A DNA stretch of 64,000 nt from contig NZ_BONF01000032.1 of the NCBI RefSeq assembly GCF_016862575.1, positions 1 through 64,000 on the forward strand, in the 5' to 3' direction. Below are positions 56,365 through 64,000 of this stretch, in pieces. The notes beneath the pieces were generated by a model. It saw only the letters and a list, made by a program, of their open reading frames with translations, made no database searches and was not told where the DNA came from. This stretch comes from Catellatospora bangladeshensis (GTDB taxonomy: Bacteria; Actinomycetota; Actinomycetes; Mycobacteriales; Micromonosporaceae). Both the position numbers and the translations under genes were made by a program. Every line of letters starts with the position of its first letter. The first letter of the stretch is position 1.

Positions 56365-58857
56365 TCAGGCGCCGGAGGTGACGCGGTAGGCGTCCATCAC
56401 GCCCTCCACGCCGCGCACGGCGTTGAGCAGGTGGCCCAGGTGCTTCGGGTCGGCCATCTCGAAGCTGAACCGGCTGACCGCGATCCGGTCGCGGGTCGTG
56501 GTGACCGTCGCGGACAGGATGTTGACCCGCTCCTCGGACAGCGCCCGGGTGATGTCGGCCAGCAGCTTGTGCCGGTCCAGCGCCTCGACCTGGATGGCGA
56601 CCAGGAACATCGAGCCCGCGGTGGGCTTCCAGGTGACCTCGACCAGCCGCTCCGGCTGCGCCTTGAGGTCCGGCGTGTTCACGCAGTCCTCGCGGTGCAC
56701 GCTGATCCCGCCGGAGCGGGTCATGAAGCCGTACACCTGGTCGCCTGGCACCGGCGTGCAGCAGCGCGCCAGCTTGATCCAGACGTTGGACACGCCCTTG
56801 ACCGCGACACCGGGATCGTGACCGGGCGCCCGGGTCCGGCTGGGCCGGGTCGGGACGGTGGTCTCGGCGATGTCCTCGATCGCGCCTTCCTCGCCGCCGT
56901 ACCCGGCGACCAGGCGCTGCACCACCGACTGGGCCGACACCTGGCCCTCGCCGACCGCCGCGTAGAGCGAGGTGATGTCGCTCAGGTGCAGCTCACGGGC
57001 GATGGCGAGCAGGCCGCCCGCGGTCAGCAGGCGCTGCAGCGGCAGGCCCTGCCGGCGCATGGCGCGGGCCAGGGAGTCCTTGCCCGCGTCGATGGCCTCG
57101 TCGCGGCGCTCCTTGTTGAAGTACTGCCGGATCTTCGTGCGGGCCCGCGAGCTCTTGACGAAGCCCAGCCAGTCCTGGGTCGGCCCGGCGCTCTCCGACT
57201 TGGACGTGAAGATCTCGATCACGTCGCCGTTGGACAGCACCGACTCCAGCGGCACCAGCTTGCTGTTGACCCGCGCGCCGATGCAGCGGTGACCCACCTC
57301 GGTGTGCACCGCGTACGCGAAGTCCACCGGCGTCGAGCCGTTGGGCAGCGCGATGACCTCGCCCTTCGGCGTGAAGACGAAGACCTCCTGGCTGGACAGG
57401 TCGTGGCGCAGCGCGTCCAGGAACTCGCCCGGGTCGGACGTCTCCCGCTGCCAGTCCAGCAGCTGCCGCAGCCAGGTCATGCCGTCGATGTGGCTGGACG
57501 GGCTGACCACCGTCGAGCTGCTGCTCTTGGCGCCCTCCTTGTACTTCCAGTGCGCCGCGATGCCGTACTCCGCGGTGCCGTGCATCGCGTGGGTGCGGAT
57601 CTGCATCTCCACCGGCTTGCCGTTGGGGCCGATCACGGTGGTGTGCAGCGACTGGTAGAAGTTCATCTTCGGCATGGCGATGTAGTCCTTGAACCGGCCG
57701 GGGACCGGTTGCCAGGCCGCGTGGATCACGCCGAGCGCCGCGTAGCAGTCGCGCACGGTGTCAACCAGGATGCGCACGCCGACGAGGTCGTAGATCTCGT
57801 TGAAGTCCCGGCCCCGCACGATCATCTTCTGGTAGATCGAGTACAGGTGCTTGGGCCGGCCGGTGACCTTCGCGTTGATCTTCGAGCCGCGCAGGTCGGA
57901 CTGCACCCGCTCGGTGACCTGGCGCAGCAGGTTGTCCCGCTGCGGGGTGTGGTCGGAGACCAGGCGCTGGATCTCCTTGTAGCGCTTGGGGAACAGGGTC
58001 GCGAAGGAGAGGTCCTCCAGCTCCCACTTGACCGTGTTCATACCGAGCCGGTGCGCCAGCGGAGCCAGGATCTCCAGCGTCTCGCGCGCCTTCTGCTCCC
58101 GCTTGGCCTGCGGCAGGAAGGTGAGGGTGCGCATGTTGTGCAGCCGGTCGGCGAGCTTGACCACCAGCACCCGCGGGTCCTTGGCGGTGGACACGACCAT
58201 CTTGCGGATCGTCTCGGCCTTGGCCGAGTCGCCCAGCTTCACCTTGTCCAGCTTGGTCACGCCGTCCACCAGCAGCGCGACCTCGTCGCCGAAGTCGGCC
58301 TTGGCCTGCTCCAGCGTGTAGGGCGTGTCCTCGATGGTGTCGTGCAGCAGCGCGGCGACCAGCGTGGTGGTGTCCATGCCGAGGTCGGCCAGGATGCTGG
58401 CGACCGCGAGCGGGTGCGTGATGTACGGGTCGCCGGACTTGCGGAACTGGCCCTCGTGCCACTGCCGCGCCGTCTCGTACGCCTTCTGCAGCACGCGGAT
58501 GTCGGCCTTGGGGTGTGCGGCCCGGTGGGCGGCGATCAGCGGCTCCAGCTCCTCGCTGACGCTGGCCGACTGCCAGGGCGCGTTGAAGCGCGACAGGCGC
58601 GCGCGCACCCGGCGCCCCGACGGGACGCTGCTGAACATGCCGAGCTGGTTGGTGCCGGGCGCGGCCCGCACCTCGGGTGCGGTGTTGCGTTCCTCAGCCC
58701 CCCGGTCCGGCTCCGCGGCCGCCTGGTCGCGGCCCGGGAAGGGCAGCACGGCCGCATCGCGCTTGGCGTCCTTGGCGGTGCCCTTGGCCGTGGTGGACCC
58801 GGTGCCGGCCTGCGACGTCTCCGCCACGGCCACGTTCGGGGCGGATTCCTGAGACAA
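56365..58857 (-). CDS. relA: Bifunctional (p)ppGpp synthetase/hydrolase Rel
   Basis: Stringent-response enzyme. 830 residues from the TTG at 58857 with AAGGAG six bases upstream; further upstream the frame lacks family resemblance. HD hydrolase domain with [12 protein letters not shown] and [14 protein letters not shown]; synthetase domain with [23 protein letters not shown] domain ([20 protein letters not shown]); zinc-finger region [17 protein letters not shown]-terminal ACT ([18 protein letters not shown]). Both active sites look intact. The first 120 residues are a low-complexity extension. Confidence 0.97.
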   Translation of the reverse strand: MSQESAPNVAVAETSQAGTGSTTAKGTAKDAKRDAAVLPFPGRDQAAAEPDRGAEERNTAPEVRAAPGTNQLGMFSSVPSGRRVRARLSRFNAPWQSASVSEELEPLIAAHRAAHPKADIRVLQKAYETARQWHEGQFRKSGDPYITHPLAVASILADLGMDTTTLVAALLHDTIEDTPYTLEQAKADFGDEVALLVDGVTKLDKVKLGDSAKAETIRKMVVSTAKDPRVLVVKLADRLHNMRTLTFLPQAKREQKARETLEILAPLAHRLGMNTVKWELEDLSFATLFPKRYKEIQRLVSDHTPQRDNLLRQVTERVQSDLRGSKINAKVTGRPKHLYSIYQKMIVRGRDFNEIYDLVGVRILVDTVRDCYAALGVIHAAWQPVPGRFKDYIAMPKMNFYQSLHTTVIGPNGKPVEMQIRTHAMHGTAEYGIAAHWKYKEGAKSSSSTVVSPSSHIDGMTWLRQLLDWQRETSDPGEFLDALRHDLSSQEVFVFTPKGEVIALPNGSTPVDFAYAVHTEVGHRCIGARVNSKLVPLESVLSNGDVIEIFTSKSESAGPTQDWLGFVKSSRARTKIRQYFNKERRDEAIDAGKDSLARAMRRQGLPLQRLLTAGGLLAIARELHLSDITSLYAAVGEGQVSAQSVVQRLVAGYGGEEGAIEDIAETTVPTRPSRTRAPGHDPGVAVKGVSNVWIKLARCCTPVPGDQVYGFMTRSGGISVHREDCVNTPDLKAQPERLVEVTWKPTAGSMFLVAIQVEALDRHKLLADITRALSEERVNILSATVTTTRDRIAVSRFSFEMADPKHLGHLLNAVRGVEGVMDAYRVTSGA

Positions 58858-59058
58858 CGGCCGCTCCTTCGGTGAGGTTCGGATAGCCCATGCTACCTGG
58901 GATCGGGCTTGCCGGCCGATTTGCCGGAGGGCGGGGCCGCCCCGGTGGAGGCCGGGGCCGTCAAGAGTGCTGCCGGTCACCCGGTCGGGTGGCGGTGACG
59001 ACGCGGTGGTGCCCCGCCGGGGCCGCCGCGAAACGTGTGAAACGGGACGCGAGCGCGG

Positions 59059-59613
59059 CTACAGGCGCAGCAGCGCGTGCACGGGCCGATCGGCCAGGCG
59101 CTCGCGGCCGCCCAGGAAGCCCAGCTCGATCAGCACCACGAAGCCGGCCAGCTCGCCGCCGGCCCGCTGCACGAGGTCGAGCGTGGCGTCGGCGGTGCCG
59201 CCGGTGGCCAGCACGTCGTCGACGACCAGCACCCGCTGGCCGGGCCGGAACGCGCCCTCACTGATCTCCAGGGTGGCCGTGCCGTACTCCAGGGCGTACG
59301 ACGCCGCGTGGGCCACTCGGGGCAGCTTCCCGGCCTTGCGCACCGGGACCACGCCCACCCCTGCCGCGTACGCCACGGCGGCGGCGAGCACGAACCCACG
59401 GGCCTCCACGCCGACCACGACGTCGAAGGTGCCGTCGTAGCGGCCCACGATCGCGTCGATGACGCCGCGGAACGCCTTGCCGTCGGCGAACAGCGGGGTG
59501 AGGTCCTTGAACAGGACTCCCGTCTTGGGGAAGTCCGCCACGTCGACGACCATGTCGGCGACGAGCGCCGCGGTGGCGGGCCCGCTGTCACCCTGCATGA
59601 GCTCGTTGGTCAC
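59059..59613 (-). CDS. apt: Adenine phosphoribosyltransferase
   Basis: Salvages adenine to AMP. 184 residues from the GTG at 59613 (a GTG two codons upstream overlaps the candidate spacer). Substrate hood FPKTGVLFKDLTPLFAD, GVEARGFVLAAAVAYA, and PRPP loop VLVVDDVLATGGTADATLD. TAGGGT at 59620-59625 lies 6 bases before the start, suggesting a leaderless mRNA. In the secDF-apt-rel order of actinobacteria. The 201 bp to rel hold GC-rich inverted repeats only. Confidence 0.94.
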   Translation of the reverse strand: MTNELMQGDSGPATAALVADMVVDVADFPKTGVLFKDLTPLFADGKAFRGVIDAIVGRYDGTFDVVVGVEARGFVLAAAVAYAAGVGVVPVRKAGKLPRVAHAASYALEYGTATLEISEGAFRPGQRVLVVDDVLATGGTADATLDLVQRAGGELAGFVVLIELGFLGGRERLADRPVHALLRL

Positions 59614-59619
59614 GGGCAC

Positions 59620-59625
59620 ACCCTA
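59620..59625 (-). promoter_or_regulatory. -10 element of apt, leaderless arrangement
   Basis: TAGGGT on the minus strand, six bases before the GTG at 59613; no Shine-Dalgarno. This also favours the shorter start. Confidence 0.4.
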
Positions 59626-59649
59626 GTACGAACCTGCCCTGAAAAGGGC

Positions 59650-59685
59650 CGAGGCCCGGCGTCCCTGTCGGGACGCCGGGCCTCG
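59650..59685 (-). terminator. Terminator of the yajC-secD-secF operon
   Basis: 16-bp perfect stem (CGAGGCCCGGCGTCCC with its complement) and TGTC loop, 17 bp after the secF stop. Confidence 0.85.
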
Positions 59686-59702
59686 TGTTGCGTTGTCGCA
59701 GG

Positions 59703-60827
59703 TCAGCGACGCTTGCCCGCGGGACGCCCGGCGGGGCGGCCGCTCTTGGCACCGGCGGGCTTGGCGCCCGCCTTCGGCGCCGCGCTGCCCGCACCCGCGC
59801 CCACGGCGACCGGCTGCGCCGGCACGTCGCCGGACGCCTTGACGCCGCCGCCGAGCTGGGCACGGCGCGCCAGCACCCGCTGGGTGTGGTTCTTGATCTT
59901 CGGGTCCATCTCCTTCAGCCACACCAGCACGGGGGTGGCGAAGAACAGCGACGAGTAGATCGCGGTGCCCATACCGATGAACAGCACCAGGCCAAGGTCC
60001 TTCAGGGTGCCCGCGCCCAGCAGGCCGGCACCGATGAAGAGCAGGCCGCCGACCGGCAGCAGCGCCACCAGACCGGTGTTGATGGACCGCATCAGGGTCT
60101 GGTTCACCGCGAGGTTGGCCGCCTCGCCGTACGTCGTGGTGCTGCTGCCCGTGATGCCACGGGTGTTCTCCTGCACCTTGTCGAACACGACGACGACGTC
60201 GTACAGGGCGTAACCGAGGATCGTCAGGAAGCCGATGACCGTCGACGGGGTCACCTCGAAGCCGACCAGAGCGTACACCGCGGCGGTGAACGCCAGGTCG
60301 AACACCAGCGAGGCGACCGCGGCGGCGGCCATCCGCCACTCGAACCGGAAGATCAGGTAGATGCTGACCACGGCGAGGAACACCACCAGGCCGATGAGGG
60401 CCTGCTCGGTGACCTGCTCGCCCCAGGCCGCGCTGACCCGGTTGTCACTGACCGTCTTGACGTCGATCTTCAGCGCCGCCGCGACCTTGTCCTTGACCTG
60501 CAGCGTCTGGTCCTGCTCCAGCACCGCGCTACGCACCGCGTAGATCGTGTCACCGATCTTGGCGGCGGGGTGCACCTCGGTCTCCGGCGCGACCGAGTGG
60601 ATCGCGTCGGTGACCGCCTTCTCGACGTCGGCGAGCGAGCCGGCCGAGGTCGGCACGGTGAACTCGTTGCCGCCCTTGAACTCGATGCCCGGCTTGAAGC
60701 CGATCAGCGTGATGGCCAGGATCGCGATCAGCAGCACGCCGCCGGCCACGCCGAACCACAGCTTGCGCTTGCCGACGATTTCGAGTCCGGCCTCACCGCG
60801 GTAGAGGCGGGTTGCGAGACCACTCAT
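59703..60827 (-). CDS. secF: Protein translocase subunit SecF
   Basis: Membrane component that pulls exported proteins across using the proton gradient. 374 residues from the ATG at 60827, overlapping the secD stop as TGATG. Six membrane helices; the first outer loop contains IEFKGGNEFTVPTSAG (SecDF family motif). C-terminal block has TILGYALYDVVVVFDKVQEN and LMRSINTGLVALLPVGGLL. The last 50 residues are an Ala/Gly/Lys-rich tail ending PAGRPAGKRR. Confidence 0.95.
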   Translation of the reverse strand: MSGLATRLYRGEAGLEIVGKRKLWFGVAGGVLLIAILAITLIGFKPGIEFKGGNEFTVPTSAGSLADVEKAVTDAIHSVAPETEVHPAAKIGDTIYAVRSAVLEQDQTLQVKDKVAAALKIDVKTVSDNRVSAAWGEQVTEQALIGLVVFLAVVSIYLIFRFEWRMAAAAVASLVFDLAFTAAVYALVGFEVTPSTVIGFLTILGYALYDVVVVFDKVQENTRGITGSSTTTYGEAANLAVNQTLMRSINTGLVALLPVGGLLFIGAGLLGAGTLKDLGLVLFIGMGTAIYSSLFFATPVLVWLKEMDPKIKNHTQRVLARRAQLGGGVKASGDVPAQPVAVGAGAGSAAPKAGAKPAGAKSGRPAGRPAGKRR

Positions 60828-62710
60828 CACTTAGCCTCCTTGGCTTCGTGCAGCACGCGGCCCAGGCCGCTGACGCGCGGGGAAAGGAACGCGTCGGTAC
60901 GCGCGAACATCGTCATGATCGGGTGACGGAAGAGGAACACCACGATCAGGTCGATGACCGTCGCCAGACCCAGCGCGAAGGCGAAGCCCGCCACCACACC
61001 GGACGAGACGAGGTAGAGCACCACCGCGGCCATGATCGAGATCGCGTTGGCGGTCAGGATCGTCTTACGGGCGCGGACCCAGGCACGAGGCACCGCGCTG
61101 CGCGGGCTGCGGCCCTCGCGGATCTCGTCCTTGAGGCGCTCGAAGTAGATGACGAACGAGTCCGCCGCCACACCGAGCGAGACGATGAAGCCCGCGATAC
61201 CGGCCAGGGTCAGGGTGAAGCCGATCTCCCGGCCGAGGAACACCAGCGCCAGGAAGGTCAGCGCCGCCGACAGGATCAGCGACAGGAAGATGACCGTGCC
61301 CAGCAGGCGGTAGTAGAAGAACGAGTAGATGATGACCAGCAGCATGCCGATGCCGGCCGCCAGCAGACCGCCCTTCAGGTGCTCACCACCCAGCGTCGGG
61401 GTGATGGTCTGCGCCTCCTGCGACGTGAAGGTCATCGACAGCGAACCGTAGTTCAGGTCGTCAGACAGCTTCTTGGCGGACGCGGCGTCGAAGTCGCCGG
61501 TGATGACCGAGTCGTCACCGAGCACGCCCTGGATGACCGGCGCCGAGATGATCTTGTTGTCGAGCACCACGGCGACGCGGCACTTGCCCTCGTCGAGGGT
61601 CTCCTCGCCGCACTTGACGTCACCCTCGTTGCGGAACGCCTCGCGGGTCAGCGCGGTCCACTTGTCCAGACCCTCGCTGGAGAAGTCCATCGAGACCACG
61701 CGCCGGTTGGTGTTCTGCTCGATCTGCGGCGACGCCTTGTCGATGTCGGTGCCCTTGACCTTGGCGACGTCGAGCAGGTACTTCGCGCCCGGCTCACAGG
61801 CCACGGCCTGTACGTCGGGGTTGTTGATCGAGCCCGGGGGACGGTCGTCGAGCTGGTCGCAGGTGATCTGCGGGACGTTGAACTGCACGTTCGCCGGGAG
61901 CACGGCGACTTCGGCCGCCGACAGGGTCGCGAACGGCTTGAACTTCTCGACCACGGCCGGGTCGGTGGCCGGCGCGGTCAGCGCGGCGGCGGCGTCGTAG
62001 GCGGCCTTGCCGACCTTCGCTTGCACCTGCGCCAGCGTCACGGCGCCGGGGACGGCCGAAGCGGTCGGCTTCGGCGCGGCGGCGGCCGGGCTGGCCGAGG
62101 CGGCCGGGGCCTTACTCGCGGCCGGGGTGGGCGTCGGGGCGGTCGTGGCCATGGCCATACCGCCACCGGTGCCGCCCGTGGCGGGCGAAGCGCTCGCCGA
62201 CGGCTTGGCCGACGCGGCGGGCTTGACCGAGGCGCTGGCGGCCGGCTTCGGGCTCGCGCTGGCGGCAGGGGTGGGGCTGGCGGACGGGGCGGGCGCGGCG
62301 GCCGCGCCGGTGCCGTCGGCCATCTTCAGCACCTTGCGGAAGAAGAGCTGCGAGGCGGCACCGACATCCTTGATCGCGTCGTCGCCCTTCTTGGCGACGG
62401 AGATCACGATGTTCTGGTTGCCCTCGACGACGACCTGCGCCTCGCTCACGCCCCGCGCGTCCACGCGCTCGGCGATGATGCGGCGGGCCTGCTCGAGATC
62501 GGCAGCGGTCGGGGGCCGACCGTCGACGCCGGGCTGCGCCCGAAGGGTGACCCGCGAGCCGCCGACGAGGTCAAGGCCGAGGTTGGGGGCGAGGCGCTCC
62601 TGCCAGCCGCCCGAGCCGCCGAACCAGACCGCGCTGGCGAGGATGACGAAGATGGCGCCGAGGAGGGCGAGTTGCCTCCCGGGGCGCATCTGTCCCTGAG
62701 GTGGTGCCAC
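60827..62710 (-). CDS. secD: Protein translocase subunit SecD
   Basis: 627 residues, GTG start. Helix 1 at about 12-30, LGLDLVGGSRVTLRA motif, large outer domain, then five helices with LTFLALVFLGREIGFTLTLA, GVAADSFVIYFERLKDE and IMTMFARTD. An insertion of about 90 low-complexity residues (about 133-222; A/S/P/K-rich) interrupts the outer domain. Otherwise complete. Coupled to secF. Confidence 0.95.
   Translation of the reverse strand: MAPPQGQMRPGRQLALLGAIFVILASAVWFGGSGGWQERLAPNLGLDLVGGSRVTLRAQPGVDGRPPTAADLEQARRIIAERVDARGVSEAQVVVEGNQNIVISVAKKGDDAIKDVGAASQLFFRKVLKMADGTGAAAAPAPSASPTPAASASPKPAASASVKPAASAKPSASASPATGGTGGGMAMATTAPTPTPAASKAPAASASPAAAAPKPTASAVPGAVTLAQVQAKVGKAAYDAAAALTAPATDPAVVEKFKPFATLSAAEVAVLPANVQFNVPQITCDQLDDRPPGSINNPDVQAVACEPGAKYLLDVAKVKGTDIDKASPQIEQNTNRRVVSMDFSSEGLDKWTALTREAFRNEGDVKCGEETLDEGKCRVAVVLDNKIISAPVIQGVLGDDSVITGDFDAASAKKLSDDLNYGSLSMTFTSQEAQTITPTLGGEHLKGGLLAAGIGMLLVIIYSFFYYRLLGTVIFLSLILSAALTFLALVFLGREIGFTLTLAGIAGFIVSLGVAADSFVIYFERLKDEIREGRSPRSAVPRAWVRARKTILTANAISIMAAVVLYLVSSGVVAGFAFALGLATVIDLIVVFLFRHPIMTMFARTDAFLSPRVSGLGRVLHEAKEAK
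62045..62314 (-). repeat. Low-complexity Ala/Ser/Pro coding insertion in secD
   Basis: In-frame GC-rich repeats encoding units such as SASPKPAAS and PKPTASA. The insertion lies in the extracytoplasmic P1 region. Confidence 0.75.
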
Positions 62711-62803
62711 GGCTGTCGAGTCTCCCTGGGATGAATAACGGATGGGGGATTACGCCACGACCGCCGCGGAGGTGCCAGCCGGCCGTGGCGTGGGGTCAGC
62801 GAT

Positions 62804-63130
62804 TTACTTTTCTTCCTTGACGGGGTTGTCCACCACGTGCTCGGTCGGCGCCTTGACCTGCTCGGTCACCCGGCCCACGGCCTGCCGCGCGTAGCGGGCG
62901 GTCACACCGGGCGCGATCTCGAGGGTGACGCTCTCGTCGTCGGTCGAGACGACGGTGCCGTAGAGGCCGCCGATGGTGATGACCTTGTCGCCGGCGCCGA
63001 GCGACTTCTGCATCGACTCGGCCTCCTTGCGACGCTTGGCCTGCGGCCGGATGAACATGAAGTACATCAGGCCGAAGAGCAGCGCGAACATGATGATCGT
63101 CGGGAACGCGCTGCCGGAATTACCACCCAC
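62804..63130 (-). CDS. yajC: Preprotein translocase accessory subunit YajC
   Basis: 108 residues from the GTG at 63130, chosen because AAAGG lies 7-8 bases upstream; an ATG at 63148 would add six residues but has no Shine-Dalgarno. One membrane helix (TIIMFALLFGLMYFMFI) followed by RPQAKRRKEAESMQKSL and the family core GDKVITIGGLYGTVVSTDD. First gene of yajC-secD-secF; 93 bp before secD. Confidence 0.93.
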   Translation of the reverse strand: MGGNSGSAFPTIIMFALLFGLMYFMFIRPQAKRRKEAESMQKSLGAGDKVITIGGLYGTVVSTDDESVTLEIAPGVTARYARQAVGRVTEQVKAPTEHVVDNPVKEEK

Positions 63131-63279
63131 GTTGAGACCTTTCCACATGGCCGTACCGCGCTAAATGCGCGCCTGCACGGCATCTGTCGTCCGTTCGGAC
63201 CGCGCGAAGTCTAGTCGGTACGCGAGCGATCGCACACTTGCGGTGTAGGTCACGTTAAGATCTCGAACGCGAGGTCCGC

Positions 63280-64000
63280 TTATGTGTCCGGCTGGCCGTC
63301 GACGGTGAACAGGTCGGGTACCACCGCGGTACCTGCACCAAAAGTACCATTTGGCGGTTTTTTGCCGAGATGCCGCCACGCGGCGGGGGTCGCCACCCGG
63401 CCCCGGGGCGTACGCGCCAGCAGGCCCGCCCGCACCAGGAACGGCTCGACGACCTCCTCGACCGTGTCCGGCTGCTCCCCCACCGCCACCGCCAGCGTGG
63501 ACAGGCCCACCGGGCCGCCGCCGAACAGCTCGACCAGCGAGACCAGCACCGCCTTGTCCAGCCGGTCCAGGCCCGCGTCGTCGACGTCGTACACCTTCAG
63601 CGCGGCGCGTGCCGTGGACACGTTGACCACCCCGTCCGCGCGCAGCTCGGCGTAGTCGCGGACGCGGCGCAGCAGGCGGTTGGCGATACGCGGGGTGCCA
63701 CGCGAGCGCCCGGCGATCTCCGCGATGCCCTCCTGGGTCGCGGCCACCCCGAGGATGCGCGCCGAGCGGGCCAGCAGCGCGGCCAGCTCCGGCGCGGTGT
63801 AGAACTCCAGGTGCCCGACGAAGCCGAACCGGTCGCGCATCGGCCCGGTCAGCAGGCCCGCCCGCGTCGTCGCGCCGACCAGCGTGAACGGCTCCACGTC
63901 CAGCGGGATCGCCGTCGCGCCCGGACCCTTGCCGACCATCACGTCGACCCGGAAGTCCTCCATCGCGCTGTAGAGCAGCTCCTCGGCCGGCTTGGCGATG
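63280..64000 (-). CDS. ruvB: Holliday junction helicase RuvB, C-terminal part (truncated by window end)
   Basis: Branch-migration motor. Only about the last 240 residues are in the window; the frame is open to base 64000 and the N-terminus with Walker A lies beyond. Visible are [16 protein letters not shown] at the edge, [19 protein letters not shown], sensor [20 protein letters not shown], sensor 2 region [20 protein letters not shown], and the winged helix with [22 protein letters not shown]. Upstream of yajC as expected. Confidence 0.95.
   Translation of the reverse strand, partial: IAKPAEELLYSAMEDFRVDVMVGKGPGATAIPLDVEPFTLVGATTRAGLLTGPMRDRFGFVGHLEFYTAPELAALLARSARILGVAATQEGIAEIAGRSRGTPRIANRLLRRVRDYAELRADGVVNVSTARAALKVYDVDDAGLDRLDKAVLVSLVELFGGGPVGLSTLAVAVGEQPDTVEEVVEPFLVRAGLLARTPRGRVATPAAWRHLGKKPPNGTFGAGTAVVPDLFTVDGQPDT

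Overview
The window is one contiguous piece of the core chromosome of a very GC-rich actinobacterium. Markers are mIHF, BldD, actinobacterial EF-P with a PGKGP loop, a single bifunctional Rel, TTG/GTG starts and many ATGA/GTGA overlaps. The gene order, the BldD protein and the families of intergenic palindromes point to Micromonosporaceae or a close relative. That family-level placement is inference. I see no rRNA, tRNA, CRISPR array, prophage or insertion sequence.

Layout. 49-6299 (minus strand): priA, metK, coaBC, rpoZ, gmk and mihF. 6512-17173 (minus): the de novo pyrimidine operon pyrR-pyrB-pyrC-carA-carB-pyrD-(bioA)-pyrF. It opens with a PyrR-type RNA hairpin abutting the pyrR Shine-Dalgarno, and a biotin gene sits inside it. 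17368-19040: bldD, with a promoter and candidate BldD box, converging on nusB and efp. 19166-23629: an accessory block with a two-component system, a small lipoprotein, an orphan solute-binding lipoprotein and a protein resembling the LAGLIDADG half of WhiA. 23817-27046: aroC-aroK-aroB-aroQ. 27113-31126: a second accessory block of exported proteins (sugar dehydrogenase, glycerophosphodiesterase, small secreted protein).

31294-42170 (minus): rarA, an Arg/Pro-rich repeat membrane protein, a DUF948 protein, a small membrane protein, alaS, ruvX, two tandem mltG paralogues and aroE. 42246-49442: GNAT, M50 protease, RmlD-like reductase, aspS, a secreted protein and a second two-component system. 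49571-53254: nagZ, hisS and an MBL hydrolase. 53542-56307: three tandem membrane-anchored cyclophilins, the first lacking the catalytic Arg. 56365-64000: rel, apt, secF, secD, yajC and the C-terminal part of ruvB, which runs off the end.

The core genes supply pyrimidines, chorismate, charged tRNAs (Ala, Asp, His), (p)ppGpp control, Sec export and cell-wall processing. The less expected content lies in three places. First, at least five families of long palindromic elements sit in the intergenic gaps, mostly directly 3' of genes. Second, the accessory insertions between conserved genes hold unrecognised proteins. Third, several regulatory signals can be read directly: the PyrR loop, the bldD promoter with a BldD box, and leaderless -10/start arrangements. 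All calls come from reading the sequence; no search was run.
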